A stretch of DNA of 64,000 bases from Calliopsis andreniformis. Its lineage: Eukaryota > Arthropoda > Insecta > Hymenoptera > Andrenidae. Each line of letters starts with the position of its first letter. The first letter of the stretch is position 1. Below are positions 31,392 to 43,534 of this stretch, piece by piece. The stretch is from NCBI RefSeq assembly GCF_051401765.1, contig NW_027480432.1:13556358-13620357 (forward strand), given 5' to 3'. The notes beneath the pieces were generated by a model, which saw only the letters and a program-made list of their open reading frames with translations, was not told the DNA's origin and did not search any database. Made by a program: the position numbers and the translations under genes.

Positions 31392-34300
31392 ATGAACATG
31401 GATGAATTTGTTCTTACTGAACACGAATTGCGGGAACAAGCCGTTCGTTTGAATTGTCTGGATGAATACATTGCATGGGAAGAACGTTGCAACGAATATC
31501 TTGAGTCATTGGAACAATATTGTCGAGTAAGAAAACGCCCTCGATTATCAATTGGTACTCAACAATCTCTGGTTGCTCGAATTACACAATTTGAAAGTTT
31601 TAAACTAGTGACGCGTACTCGTTTCGTGCATGAAGGTGCAGGACATTCAAACAATGGTCTCTTGTGGCGTGAATTAGAAACTGAATTCGAAAATCGTGTA
31701 TTGACAGGTGTTGTGATAAACTCAAATTATATCGATCCACGTAATTTCCTTCATGGTGCGAGAAGTATAGTGCTTTTACATGTAAGATATGCATTAGTGA
31801 AGCACACTGCACTTAAAGTGAATACGATATTTAATGGGGAATTTATAGCAGGTGATAAATGTGAAAGGAAAAGCTTAAATACCAAAAACTGTGAATTATT
31901 TCGCGCATCGGATCTTGAAGAGTGGTATGAACGATGTATTGTTGAATGTACAATAACACTGTTGGAAGAATTTCAGGAACGTGATAGTGGATGGGCATTG
32001 TCGCGAATACTGAATTTAATAATCAATTTAAACAAGTATAATCCGATGCATGTTGGATGTCATTTCAAGCTACCGCGAGAAATACTACTTAAAAGAAGCA
32101 GTAATTTCTGTAAAATCCCATGACGATGCATGTTTCGCATGGGCTGTGGTAGCCGCTTTGTATCCAGCTAAACAATATACATTTCAGCAAAGTTCATACC
32201 CAGATTATAGAGCAGTGCTTAATTTTGAGAATATCGGATATCCAATATCCATGAATGATATTAAAAAGTTTGGAACGATGAACAATATCTCCGTGAATCT
32301 ATTCAGCATCGAAGAAAACATCAAGAAAACAAAGAAGGACCTGAAGTAAGTCATCGTTCCATTGCGTCTCACTGATCAGAACAGGGATAGACATGTGAAT
32401 TTGCTGTACATAGAGAATGATGGCATAGGACACTTTGCATGGATAAAAAATTTGTCTCGACTTGTTGGCACACAATTAAGCAAACATAAAGAAAAGAAGT
32501 TCATCTGTGATCGGTATGTATAAAACGTGTAAAAACATTAAAATTTTAATTTTATGAAGAATAAACGATTATATATGAATACTTTTACAGATGCTTACAC
32601 TTCTTCAATTCCCGTGAGAGGTTAGATACTCATCAGAATGATTGTCAGAATATGAATAAATGCACTGTTCTGCTACCCAGCGAGAATGATAAATGGCTCA
32701 AATTTAACAAGTATTGCAGAAAGTATCGGGTTCCGTTTGTGGTTTATGCAGACCTCGAGTGTATTTTAGAAAAAATTAAGGATAGTGTCGAAGATGAATG
32801 TATATCGCATGCATATCAACATCATAGGGTATTCAGTATGGATATTACGTGCATTGTTCTTATGATACATCATTATCACCACATCAATATCGTCGCGATA
32901 TAGACTGCGTTTCATGGTTTATAAAGGAATTAAAGAATTTAGCATAGACTGTTAAATCTGTATTATCTAATAATATCTCTATGGTACACCTAACGAAAGA
33001 GCAGTGGGGTGAATTTCACAATGCGATACATTGCCATATTTGTGAGAAACCATTCGATATCAACGAAACACGAGTACGAGATTATCGTCATTTAATAGGG
33101 CGCTGTAGAGGCATTGCACATGTTGACTGTAATATAAATTATAATAATTTATTCTGCATCCCTATAGTCTTTCACAATTTATCTGGAACGATTCGCATTT
33201 TATCATCATGGAATTAACTAATGCATTTGAAGGTTACATTGATTTACTACCTATAACCAAAGAAAAGTATATTTCATTTGCAAAACGTAAAAGATGTAAC
33301 GCAAGAAGAATTAGGTTGTCGAAATTATATAAAATTACGCTTTATAGATTCGTATAAATTTTTAAATACTAGTCTTGATAAATTAGCGTCTTTTCTCAGT
33401 AAAGGTAAGGTAAAAATTTTATACTCTAATTTTCAAATGTTATCCAAAGAAAAATTTCATTTATTCACGCGAAAGGGTGTCTTTCCATATGAATACATTG
33501 ATTGCTTTGAGAAATTAGAAGATTCGTGTTTACCATCGCGGGAATCTTTTTACAGTTCGTTGACTGATGAAATAGTATCCGAAAGCGATTACGCACACGC
33601 TAAGAACATATGACGCTCTTTCGAGATTAAAAATTTAGGTGAATACAGCGATTTGTATTTAAAAACAGATATTTTATTATTAGCAGATATTTTCGAAAAT
33701 TTCCGTGAAAGTTGTATCAAGAGTTATGGTCCAGATCCAGCTCACTATTACACATTACCAGGTTTTACATGGAATGCTATGTTAAAGCATACTAAAGTTA
33801 ATTTTGAATTGCTCACTGACATCGATATGGTTTTGTTTTTCGAGCGGGGTATACGTGGTGGTATGAGTCAATGTTCCGGGAGATACGCGCAAGGCAATAA
33901 TAAGTATATGTTATCCTATGATCCATCGAAATTATCATCGTACTTCATGTACTTTGATATAAACAATTTATATGGATGGGCAATGTGTCAACCATTACCA
34001 TATGCAGTATAATGTTGAAAATTTTGATGTATTTTCGATTGCAACTGATTCATCGGTAGGTTATATTCTTGAAGTTAATATAGAATATCCACAACATCTG
34101 CATGATGATCATGCTGATCTACCGTTTTGTCCGACACGTGCCAAACCCCCTCGTAAAAAACAGGATAAGTTACTGGCGATATTATACGATAAGGAGCGTT
34201 ACGTTATTCATTATCGCAACTTAGAACAGTGTATACATCATGGTCTTCGCATTACAAAAATACACCGCATTCTCCAATTTAATCAATCCCCATGGCTTCG

Positions 34301-34783
34301 CGATTATATAGAACTCAATACTCAATTTCAAAAACATATCTGTACAAATACCACTACGATTATATGTATCCATTACACCAGCGAAATTATAAAATTATGT
34401 ATACCGACACAGACAGTTTAATTTATTATATTCAATGTGAAGATGTTTATGAGATGATGAAACGCGATATCCATAGATTCGACACCATCGATTATCCAAT
34501 AGACAGTGTATATGGTATACCGCTTGTCAATAAGAAAGTGCCTGGTTTAATGAAAGATGAAAACAGTGGTTCAATAATGACTGAATTCATTGGACTTAGA
34601 GCAAAGATGTATACTTTGAAAGTGTTCAGTAAAAAAGATGTGAAAAAATTGAAAGGTGTCAAAAACAATATTGTAGCCAAAATGATAAATTTCAATGATT
34701 ACAAGCAATGTTTACGTGTTGCATTTGAAATAACTCGTCGTCGGTCATGCATAACATCTAAATTGCATAAAGTGATACTGTAA
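31392..34783 (+). pseudogene. Polinton-type family B DNA polymerase, broken
   Basis: 31392-32095 encodes the N-terminal region, with LSRILNLIINLNKYNPMHVG near its end. A frame change leads to HDDACFAWAVVAALYP and, after a TAA, HVNLLYIENDGIGHFAWI. A 77-bp intron (32514-32590) splits a C2H2 finger. VYADLECIL near 32745 is the first exonuclease motif. CHICEKPF with VRDYRHLIGRCRG (33030-33120) forms a Cys/His segment, followed by [19 protein letters not shown] (33656-33690) fits the third exonuclease motif. [11 protein letters not shown] (33955-33987) is polymerase motif A, YTDTDSL (34399-34419) motif C. The stretch that should hold motif B is missing between 34325 and 34345. Such enzymes replicate the element from a protein primer. 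At least four frame changes or stops make this copy inactive. Confidence 0.85.
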
Positions 34784-34981
34784 CAGAATTGAATATTGCT
34801 CTCAGTCCGAATGATGATAAGCGATATCTTATATCTGATTCAAATGATACATTACCTCGGGGCATTATAAAATAAGATTGTAAAGGATAGAAGCTGTACA
34901 ATAACAGATTGAAATTATTTTATGAAAATCGATTTATTTGCATTTTCACATTAACATTGTAGTAAAAACATCTTTTTATGT

Positions 34982-35533
34982 TTATAATACATTCTTTTCA
35001 TGTATCCATGAGTTGTGCGAATTATCAAATCCTAACCATTTCACATATACTTTATCGTCCTTGTTACGCAATATTTTTTTCACTAAATACACATCGGGAT
35101 TGATAACGCGTTGTAATTCATATTCATAAAATCCTCCTGCAATAGGATTTCCGCATGAATCTTGCAGCAGATAAGTCACAGGATTAGTTATTTGTACTTT
35201 GATTATCTTGAACACTTCAGCAGTCCAATTTGGTGTATATCCTTTGTCGAAAACGGTTTTGTATTTGTTCACGCATACAGAGTCACCAACCTTGAATCTC
35301 GATGGAGCAGCAGTCTTTACATTGCTATATACTGTGTTCAAAAGCTTATCAGCAATTGTAGGGGTAACATCGCATGGTCGTATTCTAATAGTTCTATGTT
35401 TCCACATGTTGTATTTAGCCACAAAACTTGGTAATGCATCGATCCATCTATATATTCCATTGAGTGTAAACAGTTTCCACATATGATTTTTTAAAGTACG
35501 ATTAAAACGTTCCACGATGGAAGCCTTCATCAC
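34982..35533 (-). pseudogene. Polinton integrase C-terminal part with chromodomain, 5' truncated
   Basis: The frame starts within the catalytic core: SIVERFNRTLKNHMWKLF carries the final catalytic Glu region of a retroviral-type integrase. FKVGDSVCVNKYKTVFDKGY and VFKIIKVQITNPVTYLL form the C-terminal domain. VYLVKKILRNKDDKVYVKWL with HNSWIHEKNVL is a chromodomain, expected to bind modified histones and guide insertion. The first two catalytic Asp regions, which should lie beyond 35533, are missing. The reading frame itself is intact across 183 codons. Confidence 0.85.
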
Positions 35534-35737
35534 TGAATATGTTGAATAGTGATTAATATTCTAACAAAAAACTTCAAAAAAGTAAAAAGATTACGCCAAG
35601 TACATGAAAAAATCGGTACTGTGTCATAAGAAAATGTGAAATCGAAATGAGCTGCAAAGTACATACAGGTGCTTTCCAGCAATGTGCAAAGGCTACACTA
35701 TGTAAGGTAATGTAAGATTCGGTACTTTCCAATTACG

Positions 35738-36071
35738 CTTAAGATGACACACCTATGCACAGCTAAAATGTTGTGTTCGACTTGGCGTGGCCAAGAAATT
35801 GCAAACTAATGAAAGTCTACACAATGTGTTAAAACTTTATTTAAATTGATGAGTCAGTTACACGTCTGTGAAAGGCAAGCTATTGATATCGATAAATGAC
35901 CTTAGAAATATTTTACAATGCAGCTATGAAAATCTAGTCATATTGTCAGAGTTTTAAATTCACAAATTAACCTGCGAGAAAAGGTATGTTGTTAATGATC
36001 TGAGAATTCCTTGCCTGGCCACGCCAAGTCGAACACAGCATTTTAGCTGTGCATAGATGTGTTATCTTAAG
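35738..36071. repeat. 334-bp MITE-like inverted repeat
   Basis: Arms 35738-35796 and 36015-36071 begin with cttaagat and end near gtcgaca/cttggcgtggcc, reverse complements with few mismatches. The centre is AT-rich with no gene. 35540-35737 contains gccaagtacat, shared with the element at 16.2 kb. Confidence 0.75.
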
Positions 36072-36159
36072 GGCCTAGGGTAGTCACGTGACTTTACGAG
36101 ATTTCTTGGTCAGTATCTGCCATTACAGTTTTCTTTACAGAAATAATATTATCCACAGA

Positions 36160-36650
36160 CATGAGGCTGCCTAATGAATGCAAGATGGAGCCACACTGTG
36201 ATTTTCTCTCCACTATACACACTACTGCACGAGCCGTATGTACGTGAATTCGGCCGTTGGGATCACTTCGGATAGTTTCGGAAAGACGAAAGAGAAGGCA
36301 AATGTCAAATCTTACTCTCGCGTTTCTAAAATGCTATTATGGTTTGGTCCAAGTCACCTGCAAGCGGCATTGAGCGGTACGAGTCATTCGCGAAATATTT
36401 CGAGTGTAAACTCTGATTTGATCTGCAAAAGTAAATCAGTTTAATAAAAATTACTTTTCGAATTTATATAACTTGAATGTAAAAGATAATATACTTATAA
36501 GTTTCTACGTTCTTGATACCAGGCTTTAAAAACCAATTAAAACAAGTTCATGATGATTTCCTATTAATTTATTTACAAACAATAAGAGTAAAAGGATTTT
36601 ACTTATCTCTTTGTATATGTGGCGAATTATTTCCAAATGGTTTTTCCTTC
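36160..36650 (-). repeat. Dispersed repeat family, copy in minus orientation, plus AT-rich flank
   Basis: cacttcggatagtttcggaa (36264-36283) and the following agacgaaagagaaggcaaat are the reverse complement of the 2090-2140 block. The rest to 36650 shows nothing recognisable. Confidence 0.45.
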
Positions 36651-36654
36651 GGGT

Positions 36655-38136
36655 TTGGTCTGGGTTAAGTCTGGGTTAGGCTTCAGCGGAACACCGCTGG
36701 AAGACGAAAGAAACGACAACGGAAAGGACGAACTGTGGAGAAACTTACGGAAACCAGGATGCGAAATCGCGAGCAAAATAGTGAAATCAGAAAGAGTCGA
36801 ATGGGCGATAGGCTCGTTCTTGCCCTACAAAACACCTGGAATAGACAACATCTATCCAAAAATGATCAAAACAACGATGCCGTACATCAAAATCTTCCTG
36901 ACGAAGATAATGAGAGCCAGCCTGGCGCTAGGAACAATCTCGAGATCATGGAGAATAACCAGAGTGGCGTTCATCTCCAAACCAGGGAAGACCGATTATG
37001 CGACGCCCAAAGCTTATCGACCCATCAGCCTGACATCGTTCTTGCTGAAGATGTTGGAGAGGATGGTGGACAGATACATGAAAGAGGTGACGCTGGAAAC
37101 GAAACCGCTGCACGACAACTAACACGCGTTCAGGGTAGGACACTCGGTGGAGGTGGCTCTGCACAACCTGGTAGGCGAGGTAGAAGGAGCCATGAGGAAG
37201 AAGCTGCTGACGGTGGCCTGCTTCATGGACATAGAGAGGGCGTTCAACCAAACGTCCACGAGACTGATAGTCAACTCCCTGAAAGTGTTCGGGCAGAACG
37301 ACTACGTTACCCGATAGATTAACAATATGTTGACCACCAGGGAGCTGCAAACCTCGAAAGGGGTAACGATCACGAAGGGATTCGTGAAGAGAGGCTGCCC
37401 TTAAGGGGGAATCCTGTCACCGCTGTTATGGTGTATGGCAGTGGACGATCTCATACACAGGCTCGAGAGGAGCGGTGTAGCGGTATTGACGTATGCCGAC
37501 GACGTGACCTTCCTGGCAACAGGAATAAACGAGACGATGGTCACCTACAAGGCGAGGGAGGCGCCATCAGAACTGGAGGAATGGTGCCGTCAAACGGAGC
37601 TGTTCGCGAAGATGGAGACGATCTTCTTCACGAGGAAAATAAACAGGCCTGTCATCATGGACCTGACGTACAATTGAGAGACGCTGAAATTCACCAAGGA
37701 GGTGAAGTACCTGGGAATCTGGCTGAATGAACGCCTGACTTGGAGGAAACACGTGTTCAAACAGGTAAACAGAGCGACCATGAAGTGGATGTACGAGGCG
37801 ATAGTGCTTTCGAGGATGCTGTTCGGCGCGATAGCCTGGTGCGAGACCGCCAACATGAGAACGGTCAAGGAAAGGCTGGACGGCCTAGAGGGACTGGCGT
37901 TAAGGAGAATGCTGGGAACGCTAAGTACGACACCCACGAGAGCGGCGGAGGTGATCATGGGAATACACCCTCTGGACGTGGAGATAAAGACGCACGCGTT
38001 GAAAACGGCACACAAGCTCGCCGTATGGAACGCCTGGAAGGAAAGAGACTTCGGTCACAGTTCCATACTGAGGATGGAAGGAAACGACACCATCAGAAGG
38101 CTGGTAAGCATGAGACAGGACGATCAGACCTACCCA
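36655..38136 (+). pseudogene. I/Jockey-like LINE reverse transcriptase
   Basis: WAIGSFLPYKTPGIDNIYPK, AYRPISLTSFLLKMLERMVD, FMDIERAFNQT (first catalytic Asp), GGILSPLLW and LTYADDVTFLATG (catalytic YADD) follow in RT order, then KYLGIWLNERLTWRKHV and a thumb/connection region to 38130. In-frame stops occur near 37120, 37316, 37403 and 37676, and one frame change. There is no endonuclease or ORF1, so it is 5' truncated. It starts immediately after a ctgggttaagtctgggttag tract. The 3' part is replaced by an R1-type fragment. Confidence 0.85.
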
Positions 38137-38719
38137 GCGGAGGGTGCTCAGCCGGGGTGTGCGTCAGGGTTCCGTATTAGGACCATTCCTTTGGGACCTG
38201 GGGTACGACTCTGTGCTGCGCGGGCCCCTCCCCGCCAGGGCGAGCATTGTCTGTTACGCCGACGACACGTTCCTCGTAGCAGTTGGGAGGGATTGAACGA
38301 GGACTGTCCGTCTGGCCGAGATGGCCGTGGCCCTGGTCGTCGCCTGGATCCGAGCCTTGGGGCTTCGTATCTCGTCGCAAAAGACGGAGGTAGTCTGGTT
38401 TCACGGGCTGCCTCTGTCGCGGCGTGCCCCCCAGGCTCGGATCTGGGTGGGTGATGCCCGCATCCAGGTCGAGGAAAGGTTTAAGTACCTCAGCCTGAAC
38501 ATTGATAGCCGCTGGCGCTTCGATGGACATTTCGACCGCCTCGTCCCTCGGGTTGTGGCCGTGTCGACCATGCTTGGTCGACTTTTACCCAACCTCGGGG
38601 GACCCAACCAGAAGGTACGCCGCCTATATGTGGGAGTGGTGCGGGCCATGGCCCTATACGGGTCTCCCGTTTGGGCCCGCGGCCTGGTGGTCAGCCGGAG
38701 CCTGACAGCGCATAATTAG
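38137..38719 (+). pseudogene. R1-type reverse transcriptase fragment fused to the I-like LINE
   Basis: From about 38140 the plus strand encodes the same protein as the minus strand of ~45310-44760: GSVLGP, a YADD-containing segment, KTEVVWFHGLPLSRRAPQAR, FKYLSLNIDSRWRFDGHFDR and RLYVGVVRAMALYGSPVWAR. One stop (38296-38298) and a frame change are present. It is a ~580-bp internal slice with neither 5' nor 3' end of its element, so it did not arrive as an ordinary LINE insertion. Confidence 0.85.
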
Positions 38720-41700
38720 AAGGCAAGCTAGTATGGTGCAAACAAAGATAGGCGCTACCGTATGCTGCGTCGTGTTGCGAGGCCAATATGCGCCCGGACT
38801 AAATGACGATTTGAACAGTATAATAAACCCTGGACTTCGAAAAATCCGATTGTGTCAGGACAAAACTCTCCAAGGACCACTTATTGGACATTACAGAAGA
38901 GAAAAAAGTTTTCATTTCTAGAATAGTGCAGGTACTATGAGCCATTCACTATGTATAGTGAAGTACAAATTGTAGTAAAAGTTTAATTTACCAGTTTTAA
39001 AATATAATCACAAATTTACTTGATTTTCTTGCTTCCTTATCTTTAAAAAATGCGAGATACATATTAGAAGGAATTGTTCGATACGTTTCTGGTCTTTCTA
39101 CTATAGTAAGGGAAACACGGCCAAAGTAAAGATGGAAAAGAGATGGACGGCACAATAGGGATGAAGTGACGACACGTGTTGCGCTACGCATAGCATGTGT
39201 AACGTCCCTAAACCGATGTTACGTTGTCCATGGAAGAGCGGCTTTCCAATGGACGAAAAGGTGTGGGTTCGTGTGGCGTGCGGTTAAGGAGTTAAAATCC
39301 AAGGTTTATATCTTTCTTAACAATAGTTTATTCAATAATACTTATTCTAATCCTAACGTTAATACAACATTGATAAATATTCTAATTTGGTTAAATAAAA
39401 TCATAAGATGATATGAGGTTATATTATGCGTGATTATCTGTATGTGAGGTTATATTATAATTATCTATCAATTATCTCGATAACACAAGAGTTATGCAAA
39501 TACGATATATATGTCGTTGAACGAGAGTTAGGATATGTGATTATTTATATTATTCGCGGTAGAGGATCCCATATACAAGGCGAAGTGTATTGTGTTTGTG
39601 TCTGCAATAGATCTTGTCTCGTATGCCCTGGTCGCTGCCAAAGTTATAGGTGGCTATAACCTCAGAGCGGCCTCAAGGTTCCATGAAACATATAAGTTTT
39701 GCCTTAATTGTCTAAGCATCCGTAAGCCCTTCGTTGTCTTTTCTACATCAGTCGCTACCTTGAAGAAAAGACTCTTCAGGAGCGGTCTTAGAAATGTGTC
39801 CGACTAGGAATGGCTTCTAGCGCTTGTTGGCAGGCGATTCGTCTGCTTCTGGCGAACACGAACTCTATATTAAAGAAGCATCAACTACTACCATTTCATC
39901 AACTACACCATTTGCTAGAATGGTCGCTACCTCTAAAGGAGCGGTCTCGATCTATTAGTATATCAGCTTCCTCCAAGATGTTGCCCGCACTGCACTTCAC
40001 AGGAATCGTCGTAGTGCACCTGTCATAAGGTTACTCCAAACTGAACCTGTAAAGGAACATTAAATACTCCTGATCGCTGGAAAACGGTGGCTACCTCTAG
40101 AGGAGTGGTCTCGATCTCACTAGACGAGTATATCAGCTGCCTTCAAGATCTTCGTCTGTTCGGAACCAAATGTCAAAGAGAAGTGTGTCTCCTGCTGCTT
40201 TCGCAGGTCCTTATATACCCGCTAGTCGGAGTTCGCGCATGCGTAATGTCTTACTTTTTTATGGCGGTCTTATTCTAATCGTGAATGAAATCGGACGATA
40301 TACGTTGTTTTTATGTTAACATATTAATTAACTTATAATATATGGTATAAAAATAAGGTACAGAAATATTAATTAGTGTTAGGATAATAGAATACGCAGT
40401 AATATAATAATAAAGTATTAGAAAGATACAAATATAGAGAGAGATGGTGATAGGTAGAGAGAGATAGCAATAGGTAGAGAGAGATAGAAATGAATAGAGT
40501 GAGAGGGAAGACCGTGGGTCGTTACACATGCAATATCTGTGTAAAACGTCCGGGATAGTTCTTGATATATTCCAATAATATAAATATTACAATATTCATC
40601 ATTAAAGAGTACCATGCTATTACTGCATTACAAACTACTGCTCTCATGCGAATCTGTAATTGAAACGTAATTTACTTTTCTCTCCACCCTTTCTTCATAG
40701 ACAAACGCTTCATAGTCGTTGTAGGTTGATGGCCTTTTCTCTTTCCTTTCACATAGCACTTTTCTTTTCTTACTTCTTCGCTTTCCTGTCTTGCTTCCAT
40801 ATTCATTTTGTCCAGAATCACACTATATAACTATTCACACGCGATTAACACGAAAGTAGCGTATGTAACAATTCATACGCTATTCGTATTTGAAAGCTCG
40901 AATGCTTTGTACTTCTTTACTGTAATGCACAAAGCAAAGAACTGAGCTGTTCCTCCAATGCCCAATGCTTTCACGGATTTGTTTATATTACAGATCGCTA
41001 AGATATTGAAAGGAAGAACACAAGAGTGTGCTCAAGAGCACAGACACATGCGTCTCTCTGTTGCATTAGTATTAGTGTACAATGACACATTTATGTAGGA
41101 TACATATGTACGAAAATACGTTTCGGACGGAAATACGCAGAAAGAATTGTTTTATTATCCCGTGCATATGCATACGACCAATCTTGTTTTTCGGTATTTG
41201 GTTTGTAGGTGATCTCTATATCCTTTAAGATATTGTACCCCATATCTCCACATTTCATCTCGCTTCATCAATCTAGACTTAACACAGACCTAACCCAGAC
41301 CAATATCAATATTTTCCCCTCTGTTATATTATAAATATAACAATAAGGAAGGTAAAGTGATTCTTCTCCACTTTCCTCGGAATGGAGAGAGACTCCATAT
41401 TCATGCTTGAAAATGTCATAAATTTTCAAATTTTCGCGTATGCAAACCTTTGCGTGGACCGATGACGTATCGCTCGGGCCATGGTGCAAGTGAGATGCAA
41501 AATAGTGAGTGAGTGAAAAAGGCGCTTTAAATCCTGGAATCTTTTGGGGAAAGTAAGAATCAAGGGTTGTCCAGCGAATTCTCTCCTTAGGTAGGTATGT
41601 ATGTGTGTGGGGAAATTGGAAAGTGAGGGAAGATATACCGAGTGTCTCATTATATTTCGGTATACCTTGGGTACCCGAGAGATCTTAGCAATACATTACA

Positions 41701-41725
41701 ATAGGACACCCATTATGTTCCGTTC
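38720..41725. other. Intergenic DNA with short repeats; no gene recognised
   Basis: 39919-39985 and 40086-40152 are direct repeats (gctacctcta-aggag-ggtctcgatct, then agtatatcagct). 40430-40505 is a minisatellite of gagagagata/ataggta units. A two-unit telomere-like tract lies at 41278-41306. Open frames here are short and without recognisable similarity. Confidence 0.4.
40430..40505. repeat. Purine-rich minisatellite
   Basis: Three to four copies of an ~18-bp unit based on ggtagagagagatag. Confidence 0.75.
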
Positions 41726-41857
41726 GACGAAGCAACCGTTGTTTATTGTTGCCAGATGTGAGAATCTGAGATTTATTTAGACAATTTGTCTATTGAGTCG
41801 TCCGTTCGAAAGTTCCACATCTGGCAATTCATAAAACAATTCCATGCTTTCGTCGAG
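41726..41857. repeat. Short inverted repeat (hairpin MITE-like)
   Basis: gttgccagatgtg (41755-41767 region) pairs with cacatctggcaa, and the outer tcgacgaag pairs with ctttcgtcga. The arms are ~40 bp, the loop ~45 bp. Confidence 0.5.
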
Positions 41858-42541
41858 CGGCGTGTTCCTCTCGAGTTATAAACATCGAAGGCTCTATTGC
41901 CCCGCAGTCGGTACCGTTACGCCAACTCATCGTTCGTTCGTATTATCGGAGGGTTGACGCCGACTCGCGGGACAATACAGCCATAAAAACATCTGGAAAA
42001 CACTCGCGTGGGCCCGTTTGGGCCGCGTTATTCCGGGGTTCGTTCTTCCTCCCCAGTTTTCGCGAACCTTCGACCTGAGGGAGAGATTCCTCCACCACCA
42101 TCGCGGGATGATCGGGGACTTTCCACCACCACTGCCGCGGAGTGACCAAGGAGAGCCCGTTCCACCCCTATCGGAGCGACTGGGGATCCTCCTTCCTCGG
42201 GTCGGTGGACAAATCGATCGCGAGCTTTCGTCAATGCCCAAAAACATGGAGGCCCCCGAACGCGTGAATTGGGGGAAGAAGAGCTGAGGAGGAAGCGAAC
42301 CCCGGAAACAAGAATTAGAAACGATTAGAGAGTCAATTTTCGGGTATCTCCGAAAATTTCCAATCGATTCGTGGGAACTTAGCATCAAACTTTGTAACAC
42401 AACACGGAAACGATTAGGAGAAATGATTCGAGACTTCGAGGAATTACAATCGTGAGGTTTCGCGACTTAGCCTTTCGTCCCTCTATCAAGCATTCGTGAT
42501 AGAGTTAATCATTTATTTCAACATTAAATTCGCGAAATAAC
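41858..42541. other. Region upstream of the Thr/Pro-RGG gene
   Basis: A 89-codon plus-strand frame (42018-42287) is Pro/Arg-rich and overlapped by an equally open minus frame. Neither is recognised and I do not call a gene. The DNA is richer in GC from 41990 to 42260. Confidence 0.3.
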
Positions 42542-43446
42542 GTGTTGTTACGAACATCGTTCGGTTTGTCAGCACCTTATTTCTTTCCCCACTACTTTCC
42601 TCCACCTCGCACGAGGAAATTCGCCAACAACCCTGCGTGGCAAGGTTCCGACCGACAGAAGAAAAGTGACCACGAAGCGGAAAACTCCGTAAGTACCTCT
42701 ACGTTTCTCTCAAAATATACCTAAAGAAAGTTCGTTTGGGTCTGCGTTACACAGGTTCCTTTACATACATTCCTTCGACATACTTTAATTAGTTTAATAT
42801 AAATTTTGTACTTTGTTGTTTGAAAAAAAAAAAAAATAAGAAAGTGTATGTAAAGAATTACGTGAACACACAGCAATTGATTATATATTAGATACTCTTA
42901 TTATATCTTCTGTTTATTTTTAGATACAAAACAGTGTGAGAAATATAATCTCGGCACCGGCACCGGCACTAGTGCCGACACCGATGCCTACGTCGGCGGA
43001 AACTACACCGACGCTGACGCCAACGCCGGCACCGACGCTGACGCCAACGCCGGCACCGACGCCGACACCAACGCCGGCACTGACGTAGACGCCAACGCCG
43101 GCACCGACGCAGACGCCAACGCCAGCACCGACGCCGACGCCGACGCCTGAGTTGATGCAGACTTTAGAGGAGGCCTGGCGAAAAAAGGTACAAAGATCAT
43201 AGGCGATCTTTTGCTAAACCGCTAAGTAATTTATCTATTCATTTTTTGTTCAAAAACGAAGTAAACTTCTGGAATAACATGTATCTGTTTTTCATGTTAC
43301 AGTTCCGGGATTTAAACAAAAAAACCCGGCAAGCCAAGTATGGGACAAGCCCCGGTCGTCGAGATCGCGACGGCAACCGCGGTCCTGGCCGGGGTGGAAG
43401 AGGGGAGAACGGGGGAAAAAATTTAATCATAAATTATTACAATTAA
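42542..43446 (+). pseudogene. Three-exon Thr/Pro-repeat protein with RGG tail, one nonsense codon
   Basis: Exons 42542-42688, 42924-43187 and 43303-43446 join in phase with good splice sites (gtaagt donor; gtttatttttag acceptor; gtacaa donor; catgttacag acceptor). Exon 2 encodes ~60 residues of TPTPAP-type repeats, then [13 protein letters not shown]. Exon 3 encodes KTRQAKYGTSPGRRDRDG and GRGGRGENGGKN, ending IINYYN and TAA, with AATAAA-like words after it. The layout and tail match the gene at 1480-1857. One repeat has TAG at 43086-43088 where neighbours have CAG, so this copy would be truncated. No ATG opens exon 1 (first in-frame start-like codon is GTG), so the true start or an upstream exon is unknown. 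Function unknown. Its 3' flank was later interrupted by the LINE at 43509. Confidence 0.5.
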
Positions 43447-43491
43447 AAAATAAATATATTAAATTAATGTATTTTTAGCAATGTCTCCTTT

Positions 43492-43508
43492 TATTTTGTA
43501 TATACCCA
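43492..43508. repeat. Target-site duplication, left copy
   Basis: tattttgtatataccca; matches 50150-50166 except for one base. Confidence 0.85.
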
Positions 43509-43534
43509 TTTTTTTTTTTTTTTTTTTTTTTTTT
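43509..43534 (-). other. Poly-A tail of the LINE
   Basis: 26 T on the plus strand, directly abutting the target-site duplication. Confidence 0.9.

Larger units (their letters stand above)
31300..35540. mobile_element. Decayed Polinton/Maverick-type element
   Basis: A protein-primed-type B-family DNA polymerase on plus (31392-34783) faces an integrase with chromodomain on minus (35533-34982). This pairing is diagnostic of Polintons. Capsid, ATPase and protease genes were not seen, and no long terminal inverted repeats were found around it, so only a fragment survives. Stops and frameshifts run through the polymerase. Confidence 0.8.
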
